From the NCBI RefSeq assembly GCF_900142565.1, contig NZ_FRBH01000006.1, positions 186,001 through 250,000 of the forward strand: a stretch of 64,000 nucleotides of DNA, in the 5' to 3' direction. The stretch comes from Chishuiella changwenlii (GTDB taxonomy: Bacteria > Bacteroidota > Bacteroidia > Flavobacteriales > Weeksellaceae). The position numbers and the translations under genes are program-made. The notes below the pieces were generated by a model. The model searched no databases, was not told where the DNA came from, and saw only the letters and a program-made list of their open reading frames with translations. Shown piece after piece: positions 23,364-31,784 of the stretch. How positions within the stretch are numbered: position 1 is the first letter of the stretch; each line of letters opens with the position of its first letter.

Positions 23364-23942
23364 ATGGAAGATTATCTGATTGGTATAGGAAAAAGAATAA
23401 AAGAAATCCGTAAAAAAAATAACTTAACAATTCATACTATTGCAACGGATGCTGATGTGAGTAATGGACTTATTTCTAGAATAGAAAATGGTCGTACAAT
23501 ACCATCATTACCAGTTTTATTAAGTATTATACAAGCACTTAAAATTGAAGTATCTGATTTTTTTCAGAGTCTACCAAAATCGGATATGAAGTCTTTTATT
23601 GTTTCACGTAAAGAAGACAATCTTTCAATAGAAAAAGAAGATTCAGCAGAAGGTTTTGAATACAAATATATCTTTGGAAAACAGCAATCTTCTATCGGTT
23701 TTGAAGCCGCATTACTTGAAATTCAACCCAATTGTAAACGAGATAAAGTAGAGACAGATGCTTACGAGTTTAAATATATTCTTACAGGCGAATGCTCTTA
23801 CGTTATTGGTGAAGATGAAGTCATTTTAAATGAAGGAGATTCTATATTCTTTGATGGACGTATTCCACATGTCCCTATTAATAGAGGTAATGTATCTTGT
23901 AAAATGTTAGTTTTATATTTTTTTATTAAAAAAGAGGAATGA
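23364..23942 (+). CDS. XRE-family regulator with cupin sensor domain
   Basis: A 192-residue DNA-binding regulator. Residues about 8-62 are a Cro/C1-type helix-turn-helix (RIKEIRKKNNLTIHTIATDADVSNGLISRIENGRTIPSLPVL in two parts), and about 110-185 are a cupin barrel with YEFKYILTGECSYVIG and DSIFFDGRIPHVPIN. Regulators of this class usually sense a small metabolite and control adjacent catabolic or uptake genes. The closest candidate is the convergent phosphonate-like operon at 24128-27257. The long AATCTCC tract just upstream could affect its own expression. Confidence 0.9.
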   Translation: MEDYLIGIGKRIKEIRKKNNLTIHTIATDADVSNGLISRIENGRTIPSLPVLLSIIQALKIEVSDFFQSLPKSDMKSFIVSRKEDNLSIEKEDSAEGFEYKYIFGKQQSSIGFEAALLEIQPNCKRDKVETDAYEFKYILTGECSYVIGEDEVILNEGDSIFFDGRIPHVPINRGNVSCKMLVLYFFIKKEE

Positions 23943-23960
23943 AGTTTTTAAAACTATTTT

Positions 23961-24088
23961 CTGTCAGTTCGAGTGGTTTTTCGAAATGGAATGAAGAAAA
24001 ATTGTATCGAGAACTTAGACAGGAAAATCGATTAATCCTTACTTATTTCTCGATACAAAATTCTAACGAACTTCACTTGAAATGACGG
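23961..24088. repeat. Long inverted repeat (family A, second copy)
   Basis: CTGTCAGTTCGAGTGG...TTGTATCGAGAACTTAGA on the left (23961-24021) and TTCTCGATACAAAATTCTAA ... CACTTGAAATGACGG on the right. The inner helix is well kept while the outer right arm has drifted from the complete copy at 13185-13313. Confidence 0.8.
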
Positions 24089-24127
24089 ATTATCAATTTT
24101 TTTTTAAAAATAATTTTAATAAAACAC

Positions 24128-24811
24128 TTACCTAAATAATATTGTTTTTAGTTCTGTAACATCATTTAAAATATAATCTGGTTTTGCAACCTTTAATTGC
24201 TCCTCATTTTGAGCACCACTTAATACACCTACCGTTATTCCACATTTGGCGTTCTTACCTTCTAGAATGTCAATCTCAGAATCGCCTGCTTTTAATACAT
24301 AAGAGGCATTTGTAATGTCAAATTTTTGCATCGCCATTTCTATCATATCTGGAAAAGGTCTTCCATTTTCTACATCATCTGCGGTAATGAGTGCATCTAT
24401 CTGATTATTAACTTTCCAATTAAGTTTTTTTAAAAGTTTATTGGCCGTTTTACTATCATATCCTGTGTTTAATACGATTTTAATGTTGTGCTCTCTTAAA
24501 ATACTAAAGAATCTCTCCATACCATTAAAAGTTGTTATTTCACATTCATCATATGCTTTTTCGAGTAAAATTTTAAAATTAGTAAATGCTTTATTGGCTA
24601 TATCAGTTATATTCTCCAAATTAGTAGAAGAAGTAAGTATATCTGTTATTGCTTTGTGTTTTTCTTTTCCAGCACCATGTACTAATACATCTTGCAGTGA
24701 AACATTAAAACCCTCTTCATTAATTGCTTTTTGAACAGTTTTGTAAACTAAATTATTTTCGTTTATCGTTGTACCAGCCATATCGAGTACAACCATCTTT
24801 ATATCTATCAT
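24128..24811 (-). CDS. Phosphonatase-like HAD hydrolase
   Basis: A 227-residue haloacid-dehalogenase-superfamily enzyme close to phosphonoacetaldehyde hydrolase (PhnX). Motif I is VVLDMAGTT (D10 nucleophile), motif II VLNTGYD, motif III Lys in LKKLNWK, and motif IV KAGDSEIDILEGKNA. In the cap, GAGKEKH (K49) lines up with the GLLKIDH segment of PhnX that holds its Schiff-base lysine, which favours a phosphonate aldehyde substrate. Its ATG directly abuts the FAD oxidoreductase stop. Family knowledge: such PhnX-like proteins occur beside TIGR03364-type FAD enzymes. The exact substrate is unproved. Confidence 0.82.
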   Translation of the reverse strand: MIDIKMVVLDMAGTTINENNLVYKTVQKAINEEGFNVSLQDVLVHGAGKEKHKAITDILTSSTNLENITDIANKAFTNFKILLEKAYDECEITTFNGMERFFSILREHNIKIVLNTGYDSKTANKLLKKLNWKVNNQIDALITADDVENGRPFPDMIEMAMQKFDITNASYVLKAGDSEIDILEGKNAKCGITVGVLSGAQNEEQLKVAKPDYILNDVTELKTILFR

Positions 24812-25972
24812 TTAATAAAAATTAAAAATTTTATTAATATTTTCTTTTGCAAAACCTGCACTTCCTGTCATTCCTTTACCACCAATTCCTGTTATAATAT
24901 GAATGTGTTGATCTATTGTATGATTAAAAATGTCATTTTCCTTAGATTGAGAATAGATACCAAACCATCTTTTTTGAATTTCATATGTAGGTAAATCAAA
25001 AATTTTCTTTGCTTCATTTATCATAAAATCATCAACCTCATTACGTAAATCAAATCCTAAATTATCAATGTCTTTAGCATCAGCATATTCATGAGAATCA
25101 CCAAGTATAATAGAACCATCTGTTGCTTGTTTAAAAAGTATGTGAACACCCCATTTTTTTTCGAAAGAATTAGGATCTTCTTTTGCTTTTATCATTTTAA
25201 AAGAAGGACATTCGTAGAAGGCTTCATAACGACGGATAGATAGACCAGTAAGTATAGAGCCATTTAATTTATAATTTGGTTGGGGTTTAGTTTGTAGCAT
25301 TTGTAGTTTCGTGACTTGCAAATCGCTTTCGGCAAAAACAGTAGGATAAAGTGTCTTAAACTCAGAACCACAACAAACGATTGCTTTAGATGATTTTAAA
25401 ATTTCGCCTTTGCTTGTTTCAACTTCAACTTCATCGTCCCAAATGTCGCAATGTATTACCTTTGTGTTTGGTAAATAATCGAGTTCTTTTTCTGTTGTAA
25501 GATAATCCAACAGTTTATTAATCATTAAATTGGGTTCTATGGTTATTTCTTGCGGAAAAAATAAACCTGCCTTAATATAATCTGTCTTTAATCCAGTATA
25601 TTTTTCAAGGCATTGTGCTTTGGTAAGTAGATGCGATTCATAGCCATTATTCTTATTAATAATTGATAGTTCTTCTATAAGTTGGACTTCTTCATGATTA
25701 GAAGCTAAATATACAGAGCCATTATTACGGACTGAGATATCAAACTTATTTTGAATATGATTGTATATTTTAAGACTTTCTCTACCATAATTTTGCCATT
25801 TACTATCCATTCCACTTGGAACAACTTGACCAAAATTACGCACTGTAGCGCCAAGTGGTTGAGCATCTTTTTCTATTAATGCAACTTTTAAACCTTTTTG
25901 TAATGCATGGTAAGCATGAAAAGTCCCTAGAATTCCACCACCAATAACGATTAAATCATATTTTTTATTCAT
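24812..25972 (-). CDS. FAD-dependent amine oxidoreductase, phosphonate-cluster type
   Basis: A 386-residue DAO/glycine-oxidase-fold flavoprotein. The dinucleotide-binding GGGILGTFHAYHALQKG is at 11-27, and the C-terminus has HIITGIGGKGMTGSAGFA, the second FAD contact. It resembles the group (TIGR03364-like) found next to phosphonatase-like HAD genes, proposed to oxidise aminoalkylphosphonates to aldehydes. Here no PhnW transaminase is present, so this oxidase plus the HAD could take an aminophosphonate to aldehyde and phosphate (inference). It overlaps the transporter gene by eight bases and abuts the HAD gene. Confidence 0.82.
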   Translation of the reverse strand: MNKKYDLIVIGGGILGTFHAYHALQKGLKVALIEKDAQPLGATVRNFGQVVPSGMDSKWQNYGRESLKIYNHIQNKFDISVRNNGSVYLASNHEEVQLIEELSIINKNNGYESHLLTKAQCLEKYTGLKTDYIKAGLFFPQEITIEPNLMINKLLDYLTTEKELDYLPNTKVIHCDIWDDEVEVETSKGEILKSSKAIVCCGSEFKTLYPTVFAESDLQVTKLQMLQTKPQPNYKLNGSILTGLSIRRYEAFYECPSFKMIKAKEDPNSFEKKWGVHILFKQATDGSIILGDSHEYADAKDIDNLGFDLRNEVDDFMINEAKKIFDLPTYEIQKRWFGIYSQSKENDIFNHTIDQHIHIITGIGGKGMTGSAGFAKENINKIFNFY

Positions 25973-27257
25973 TTTTAAGCGTATATAATTGTTGTTTTGT
26001 AAAGCGTCGATTAAAATACCACAGGGTCACTATGGTTAACAAAAGCATTAGCGTAGCTGTTTGTAGATTAAGTTTTGTAAAGAAAACTCCCCAACTTTGT
26101 TTAAATGTGATAATTTCTTTTAAAAATAAAACTGCTACACTTACTAAATATCCCATTGCATCTGCTGTGTAAAATAGAAAACCTACATTTCCTTTAAAAT
26201 GAAGTAATGCTACTAGTCTTTCAAATATCATACAATGAAATAAAATATATGGTAAGTAAATACCTATCCCAGATGTAATGATCCAGAATACTGGTGATAT
26301 CATATTTTTATCAAATAATACAGTTGTTACAATAATAATTAGAGCTCCTAAAGCAGTGAACCACATACTTGTATTAAATGCAATTTTGTTTTTTCGTATT
26401 AATGTGCCAGTCGCTGCAATAAGAAGTACAATAATAGCGATAGGTATTTCGGTTAAAGTAACAATTTCTGGTGTGCCTTTAAAGCCCATTTCTGCCCAGA
26501 ACTCTACAATAAAATTATCTCTAAAATCTCGCATTAAAGTAAGTAGTATATATATACCTACTAAACCAAAATAACCCAACCCATTGTGTTTTATAAAAGC
26601 TTTCCTATCTTCTTTATGCATGGGTACTCGTTGTTTGCGAGATTCTAAATCGCTTATACTAGGCGATGAGGTTTTATTTAGAATATACACTGAAATTAAA
26701 AATATCGGAAAAAATATAAGTCCTGTAGCAAATGGCATATTATATTCACTTATATTAAAATCCTGCATTAAAATAAGACCTATAGTTTTTACAAAACCAG
26801 TAGAAAATATAAAGGTAGCACTAAGAGCTGCTGCAAGTAATTCCGTATTTTTTCTCCCTTCTATATAAGAAAAGACTAAACCGAATATCATTCCCAAGGG
26901 TAATCCATTAAGAAATAGTGCAAGTACTTTTAACTTAGGAGGAGCAATGGCGAAAAGACCAAGCATTAATAAACTAAAAGAAATAAAACTGATAAGCCAA
27001 ACTGCTCTTTTATTTTTTTTCATTTCGGATATAATCTTTATCCCAATAAACTTTGAAATCATATAACCAAGAACTTGACTAATAACTAAAATGATTTTTG
27101 AATCTATTTCAAAACCTATTGAAAGATCTTTATACTGTCCAGCTAAAAAAGATTTTCGTACAGCATACATACTTGTATAACATAAAAAGATAACAAGGAG
27201 CATTAGCCATACTGGGATTTTTTTACTATTTGTAATGTTTTCAATTTTAAATGGCAT
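25965..27257 (-). CDS. MFS-type transporter (DUF5690-like), phosphonate operon
   Basis: A 430-residue membrane protein with about twelve helices. The N-terminus PVWLMLLVIFLCYTSMYAVRKSF, then SQVLGYMISKFIGIKI and the cytoplasmic loop between helices six and seven (SDLESRKQRVPMHKEDRKAF) resemble the DUF5690 branch of the glycerol-3-phosphate/hexose-phosphate transporter group. First gene of the three-gene operon, so uptake of the compound handled by the FAD and HAD enzymes is the likely job. Specificity is inferred from context only. A TAAATTTG box (minus strand, 27281-27288) lies 24 bases upstream. Confidence 0.82.
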   Translation of the reverse strand: MPFKIENITNSKKIPVWLMLLVIFLCYTSMYAVRKSFLAGQYKDLSIGFEIDSKIILVISQVLGYMISKFIGIKIISEMKKNKRAVWLISFISFSLLMLGLFAIAPPKLKVLALFLNGLPLGMIFGLVFSYIEGRKNTELLAAALSATFIFSTGFVKTIGLILMQDFNISEYNMPFATGLIFFPIFLISVYILNKTSSPSISDLESRKQRVPMHKEDRKAFIKHNGLGYFGLVGIYILLTLMRDFRDNFIVEFWAEMGFKGTPEIVTLTEIPIAIIVLLIAATGTLIRKNKIAFNTSMWFTALGALIIIVTTVLFDKNMISPVFWIITSGIGIYLPYILFHCMIFERLVALLHFKGNVGFLFYTADAMGYLVSVAVLFLKEIITFKQSWGVFFTKLNLQTATLMLLLTIVTLWYFNRRFTKQQLYTLKNE

Positions 27258-27280
27258 AGCAATTTCTTTTACTAACTGAG

Positions 27281-27288
27281 CAAATTTA
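27281..27288 (-). promoter_or_regulatory. Candidate -7 box for the phosphonate-like operon
   Basis: TAAATTTG on the minus strand, 24 bases before the transporter ATG; no clear -33 element. Confidence 0.42.
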
Positions 27289-27390
27289 GTGATATATGAT
27301 TTTTTAAATGTTAACTAAAGATAAATATTGGGTTAATTTGTTTACAAATAGTAAATAAATTATAATTATTTATAAACTTCTAAGTAAAAT

Positions 27391-27428
27391 AAAAAAGCTG
27401 TTTTCATTTTTATGAAAACAGCTTTTTT
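27391..27428. terminator. Bidirectional terminator
   Basis: Stem AGCTGTTTTCAT/ATGAAAACAGCT with loop TTT, A-run before and T-run after; the stem is identical to that of the tRNA terminator at 23054. It lies 30 bases past the CobW stop on the minus strand. Confidence 0.9.
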
Positions 27429-27457
27429 GATTTATAAATTTTTACTTTATCTAAAAA

Positions 27458-28699
27458 TTAATTATTGAATTTTGCTTGCCATTCAGCAATTTCAGTTTCG
27501 TTTAATAGACAAGCATTTAACTCTTGTATTATTTTCTCTTTGTCTAATCCTTGACCAATAAATACGAGCTCGATAATTCTATCTCCCCATTCTTTAGACC
27601 ATTTTGCATCTATTTCTTTTTGATTGTATTGGTAAGCAGCAAACTGAATTCTTTCGTCATAAGACATAGAACACCACCAAGCGCCAGCAGGATCTATTCT
27701 GATACTTCCTCCAGCTTGACTTAAAAATATAGCATCACTTGGACGATTAGCCAACCAAAATAATCCTTTAGAACGGTAAATGGTTGCAGGAAAATCATCA
27801 TTAAGATACGTTAAGAAACGTTCCGCATTAAAAGGAATTTTTTGACGGTATACAAAAGAACTCATCCCGTATTTTTCCTCTAAATGATTGTGATGTTCGT
27901 GAGTACAATTTTCTCCACACTCATGGTCATGGTCATGATGGTGATGCGCTTCATGCTCTTGCTCTTCTAGTAATTTTACCCAAGCATCCATATCTTGAAT
28001 TTTCTCAAAATCGAAAAGATTGGTATTTAAGATTTCATTTAAATCAACCTGAGAAAAGTTTGTAGGAAGTATTTTTGCTGTAGGATTTAGCTTACTCACA
28101 AAAGCTTCTATTTTTAATAAAGTTTCTTCATCAACCAAATCCATTTTATTTAAAATGATAACATTAGAAAATTCAATTTGATCAATTAATAGATTTACAA
28201 TAGGACGATTATCTTCTTTATTTTCAGTAAAACCTCTGGCAAAAACATCTTCATCAGTACCTAAATTATTAAAGAAGTTATAAGCGTCTATTACTGTTGC
28301 AATTGTATCTAAACGAGAAACTTGTGGTAAATCTATTTTTCCATCAGGAGAAACAAAATCTAACGATTGTGCAATAGGACCTGGATCAGAAATTCCAGAA
28401 CTTTCAATCACTAAATAATCATATTTGTTTGCTTTAGCTAGTTTTTCTATCTCTACAATTAAATCTTCTCTTAATTCGCAGCAAACACATCCATTACTTA
28501 ATTCAATTAATTTTTCATCTGTCTGAATAAAGTCATTTTCTCTCGCAATCATTTGCGCATCTATGTTCACAGCGCCCATATCGTTAACGATTACGGCAAC
28601 TTTTAAACCTTTTTTATTGTGTAATATATGGTTAAGAAGTGTTGTTTTTCCGCTTCCAAGAAATCCAGAAAGTACCGTTACAGGTAACCTATTTTTCAT
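27458..28699 (-). CDS. CobW/COG0523 GTPase, putative zinc metallochaperone
   Basis: A 413-residue G3E-family GTPase that delivers metal (usually zinc) to client proteins. Walker [10 protein letters not shown] is at 12-20, the metal-binding GCVCC at 70-74, and NKMD of the GTPase core near 178. The C-terminal CobW_C domain follows. Between the domains is a loop with nine or more histidines ([12 protein letters not shown], then [10 protein letters not shown]) that would bind zinc. These features match zinc-homeostasis members such as ZigA rather than cobalamin synthesis. It stands alone, with a TAAATTTG box on the minus strand at 28721-28728; no clear Zur box was recognised. Confidence 0.92.
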   Translation of the reverse strand: MKNRLPVTVLSGFLGSGKTTLLNHILHNKKGLKVAVIVNDMGAVNIDAQMIARENDFIQTDEKLIELSNGCVCCELREDLIVEIEKLAKANKYDYLVIESSGISDPGPIAQSLDFVSPDGKIDLPQVSRLDTIATVIDAYNFFNNLGTDEDVFARGFTENKEDNRPIVNLLIDQIEFSNVIILNKMDLVDEETLLKIEAFVSKLNPTAKILPTNFSQVDLNEILNTNLFDFEKIQDMDAWVKLLEEQEHEAHHHHDHDHECGENCTHEHHNHLEEKYGMSSFVYRQKIPFNAERFLTYLNDDFPATIYRSKGLFWLANRPSDAIFLSQAGGSIRIDPAGAWWCSMSYDERIQFAAYQYNQKEIDAKWSKEWGDRIIELVFIGQGLDKEKIIQELNACLLNETEIAEWQAKFNN

Positions 28700-28720
28700 A
28701 ATCTATACTTGTTATTATTG

Positions 28721-28728
28721 CAAATTTA
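28721..28728 (-). promoter_or_regulatory. Candidate -7 box for CobW gene
   Basis: TAAATTTG on the minus strand, 22 bases from the ATG. Confidence 0.45.
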
Positions 28729-28853
28729 CGTTATTCTAATTTCAGCATTCCTCTAGGATTATTTATTTTTTTTATAATAATCTGTTAAGAATTCAATAAA
28801 GTATAATTAATGTTGAGATTTAATTTAAATTTGTTCAAATTCAATCAAAAATA

Positions 28854-30086
28854 ATGTTTGTAAATGCAACTATTGTAATAGTTATTATTTCTGTTCTTCT
28901 GGAAATATATTTGTTTTTTAACTTTAAGAGATTCATAAAAAGTAAATTTGTATTATTTGCTAACATTGCTATTTGGTTACTAATAATAGGAAATTTCGGT
29001 TATAATATGATTTTTTTCGATAGAAATATCGGACAAACTCAAACAACAATGTGGGCAACAGGTTTATTTATGTTGTTCGGATTTCCAAGAATAATACTTT
29101 TCTTAATATTTCTAATACAAGATATTTTTAGAGGTTTTGGTTGGATATTTAATAGAACAACGAATACGAAATCTACAGAAGGTTCATATTTGCCTTCTCG
29201 ACGAAAATTTGTTATGATTTCTGGTTTGTCTATTGCTTCTATTCCGTTTTTAGGATTATTACATGGAATGACATTGGGAAAGTACAATTACAAAGTCATT
29301 AAAAAGAAATTAGCTTACAATCGTTTACCAAAATCATTCGACGGATTTAAGGTTTTACATGTAACAGATATACATTCTGGAAGTTTAGATAACAGAGAAA
29401 AAATAGTAGAGGCGGTCGATTTAATTAATCAACAAGAGTTTGATATTTTGTTATTCACGGGAGATATTGTAAATAATTTTCATTGGGAAATGGATAGATG
29501 GATAAACGTTTTTTCGAAAATAAAAAAAGCACCCTACGGAAATTATGCAGTTCTTGGAAATCATGATTATGGTGAATATACAGATTGGAAATCTGAAGAA
29601 GATAAACAAGATAATTTTGAGAAAATAAAAGCTATTTTTCCACAAATAGGAATGGAGTTGTTACTTAATGAAAATAGATTTATTGAAATTAATGGTGAAA
29701 AAATAGCAATTGTAGGTGTACAAAATTGGGGAACACGTTTTAAAAAATTAGGAGATTTAGAAGAAGCTTCGAAAGATGTTTCTCTTAATGATTTTAAAAT
29801 TTTAATGTCTCATGATCCTTCACATTGGAATGAAATTGTAAAAAGTGATCCTAAACATTATGACTTAACATTATCTGGACATACACACGGAATGCAATTA
29901 GGTATTGAAGTTCCTAAAATTGGTTTACGTTGGAGTCCTGCACAATATATTTACCCACAATGGGCAGGGTTTTACGATTATCAAGGAAAAATAATTAATG
30001 TTAACAGAGGTTTTGGTTATCATTTTTATCCAGGTAGAGTAGGTGTGTGGCCAGAGATTACGGTAATAGAATTAAAGAAAGCTTAA
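28854..30086 (+). CDS. Membrane-anchored metallophosphoesterase
   Basis: A 410-residue protein with about four N-terminal membrane helices (1-130, with the twin-Arg-like SRRKFVMISGLSI near 117-129) and a calcineurin-like phosphoesterase domain at about 155-400. Metal-ligand motifs are all present: HVTDIHSG, FTGDIVNN, AVLGNHDYG, LMSHDPSHW and LSGHTHGMQ. This is the YkuE/YaeI-type arrangement; YaeI acts on lipid pyrophosphates, but the substrate here is not known. The active site is likely on the outer face. It converges with the HxlR gene, with only five bases between. Confidence 0.9.
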   Translation: MFVNATIVIVIISVLLEIYLFFNFKRFIKSKFVLFANIAIWLLIIGNFGYNMIFFDRNIGQTQTTMWATGLFMLFGFPRIILFLIFLIQDIFRGFGWIFNRTTNTKSTEGSYLPSRRKFVMISGLSIASIPFLGLLHGMTLGKYNYKVIKKKLAYNRLPKSFDGFKVLHVTDIHSGSLDNREKIVEAVDLINQQEFDILLFTGDIVNNFHWEMDRWINVFSKIKKAPYGNYAVLGNHDYGEYTDWKSEEDKQDNFEKIKAIFPQIGMELLLNENRFIEINGEKIAIVGVQNWGTRFKKLGDLEEASKDVSLNDFKILMSHDPSHWNEIVKSDPKHYDLTLSGHTHGMQLGIEVPKIGLRWSPAQYIYPQWAGFYDYQGKIINVNRGFGYHFYPGRVGVWPEITVIELKKA

Positions 30087-30091
30087 TAAAC

Positions 30092-30451
30092 TTATTTATT
30101 CGTTAACTGTTTGTGTTTTACAGCCCATTTTTCTAATTCTCGCCAAATCGGAATTAACTCTCTTGCAACATCAGTTAATTCGTAATCAACATGAGGAGGA
30201 ACTTTAGCATAAACAGTTCTTTTTAATAATCCCTCTTTTTCTAATTCTCTAAGTTGTAGGGTTAGCATGCGTTCTGTTATACCATTAATTTGATTTCTTA
30301 ATTCACTAAAACGTAATTTCTTTTGTTCCAGTTTACCTAAGATAAGAATTTTCCAACGTCCACCGATTTTACAAACGGCATAAGCTAAATCGCATTCCAT
30401 AAGATTCTTTTCATTCAGCATATTTGTTGAATTTTCCTTTCTAATTCCCAT
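30092..30451 (-). CDS. HxlR-family transcriptional regulator
   Basis: A 119-residue winged-helix regulator of the HxlR/MarR-like type. The signature is complete: CDLAYAVCKIGGRWKILILGKLEQKKLRFSELRNQI in parts, then GITERMLTLQLRELEKEGLLKRTVYAKVPPHVDYELT. Cys19/Cys26 could sense redox or electrophiles as in relatives (inference). It is divergent from an MFS exporter; a near-perfect palindrome between them (30469-30491) is the likely operator. The ATG at 30451 gives a slightly long N-terminus; the internal Met11 is an alternative. Confidence 0.93.
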   Translation of the reverse strand: MGIRKENSTNMLNEKNLMECDLAYAVCKIGGRWKILILGKLEQKKLRFSELRNQINGITERMLTLQLRELEKEGLLKRTVYAKVPPHVDYELTDVARELIPIWRELEKWAVKHKQLTNK

Positions 30452-30468
30452 AACTTACATTTTTGTAT

Positions 30469-30491
30469 GTACCGAACAATTAATTCAGTAC
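30469..30491. promoter_or_regulatory. Likely HxlR operator palindrome
   Basis: GTACCGAA and TTCAGTAC are inverted arms around CAATTAA. It lies 17 bases from the HxlR start and just downstream of a minus-strand TATTTTTG box (30496-30503), so bound regulator would block its own promoter and the divergent MFS gene. Confidence 0.6.
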
Positions 30492-30557
30492 TGTGCAAAA
30501 ATAGTAATTCCTAAATAGATTTGTCTCTGAAAATAATCATGAACAATAAATTTAAGA

Positions 30558-31730
30558 ATGAAAAAATATGCATATATAGGTTCTATAGGAGCTATGGGAG
30601 TTATTACAACTGAATTTGGTGTAATTGGAATTTTACCACAAATTGCAAAATACTATTCAATCAGTATTGATAAAGCAGGAATATTATTAAGTGCTTTTGC
30701 TTTGGTAATTGCATTAACAGGTCCTTTTATGACATTATTGACGTCGGGTTTTGATCGAAAGAAAATAATGTTATTAAGTATTTTTATATTTCTAATTTCA
30801 GGAATTGTTTCCTCACTTTCGCCTCCATTTTGGTTGTTGGTTTTTGTTAGGTTATTACCTGCATTTTTACAACCAGTTTATATTGCGACTGCTTTATCTG
30901 TTGCAATATCAAAAGGAAATAAATCCAATGAAAATGAATTAATGAGTATTGTTTTTAGTGGAATAACAATTGCCATGGTAACAACAGTTCCTTTAGCAAC
31001 CTATTTTGCAAGTATATTTACTTGGGAAGTCTCATTTCTAATTCAAGCAATTGTAAGCTTTATAGCGATTTGTTTTATATATTTTGGTTTACCAAATCTA
31101 CCTGTAAAAGAAAAAAAATCTTACGGAAGTCAGATCAAAATATTACAACAACCTATATTTTTAGTAAGTACTGCAGTTAACTTTTTTATGATTACAGCTT
31201 GGTTTTCTACTTATAGTTATTTTGCTGAATATTTAAATAAAGCAAAGAATATGGATGATACTATGGTGAGTTATATGTTTTTTGTTTTTGGAATTTTAGG
31301 AGTTTTATCAAATTTCTTGGCAGGTAAATTAATGAACAAAAGTATTTACAAGACCATTTTATTTTTTCTAACAGGAACTGTTATAATTCCAATACTATTA
31401 TATTATTCTGGAACAACAATTTTAATAACAGTTTTTATAATTGGTTTATGGGGATTTATGTACTCTCCAAGCTTTTTTAATGCGTCAACTTATATGATAT
31501 CATCAGCTCCTAATGCAATTGAATTTGCAAATAGTTTGGCTACATCTTTTGGAAATTTAGGTGTTTCAATTGGAACAGTAACTGGAGGTTATGTAATTGC
31601 AAATTATGGAGTAGCGTACACGCCTTGGTTAACATTTGGTTTTGGAAGCATTGCAATAATTTTAATTGGAGTAAGAAAATGGATGGAAGTAAAAAGTTCA
31701 TTATATCATTTAAGTGAAACTACAAATTAA
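30558..31730 (+). CDS. MFS transporter (AraJ/drug exporter type)
   Basis: A 390-residue inner-membrane protein of about twelve helices with the DHA-family start TTEFGVIGILPQIAKYYSIS, motif A variant TSGFDRKKIMLL and the helix-five region GITIAMVTTVPLATYFAS. These match sugar-efflux/chloramphenicol-exporter relatives. Divergent from the HxlR regulator, which probably controls it. The exported compound is unknown. A terminator follows seven bases after the stop. Confidence 0.9.
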   Translation: MKKYAYIGSIGAMGVITTEFGVIGILPQIAKYYSISIDKAGILLSAFALVIALTGPFMTLLTSGFDRKKIMLLSIFIFLISGIVSSLSPPFWLLVFVRLLPAFLQPVYIATALSVAISKGNKSNENELMSIVFSGITIAMVTTVPLATYFASIFTWEVSFLIQAIVSFIAICFIYFGLPNLPVKEKKSYGSQIKILQQPIFLVSTAVNFFMITAWFSTYSYFAEYLNKAKNMDDTMVSYMFFVFGILGVLSNFLAGKLMNKSIYKTILFFLTGTVIIPILLYYSGTTILITVFIIGLWGFMYSPSFFNASTYMISSAPNAIEFANSLATSFGNLGVSIGTVTGGYVIANYGVAYTPWLTFGFGSIAIILIGVRKWMEVKSSLYHLSETTN

Positions 31731-31737
31731 CACATAA

Positions 31738-31771
31738 AAATAATGCGCTCCATAAGAGCGCATTATTTTTA
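31738..31771. terminator. Convergent terminator (MFS and symporter)
   Basis: AATGCGCTC and GAGCGCATT form a nine-pair, G+C-rich stem with a CATAA loop, followed by T-rich sequence and preceded by A-rich, so it can end both converging genes. Confidence 0.9.
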
Positions 31772-31784
31772 TGTGTATGTCATT

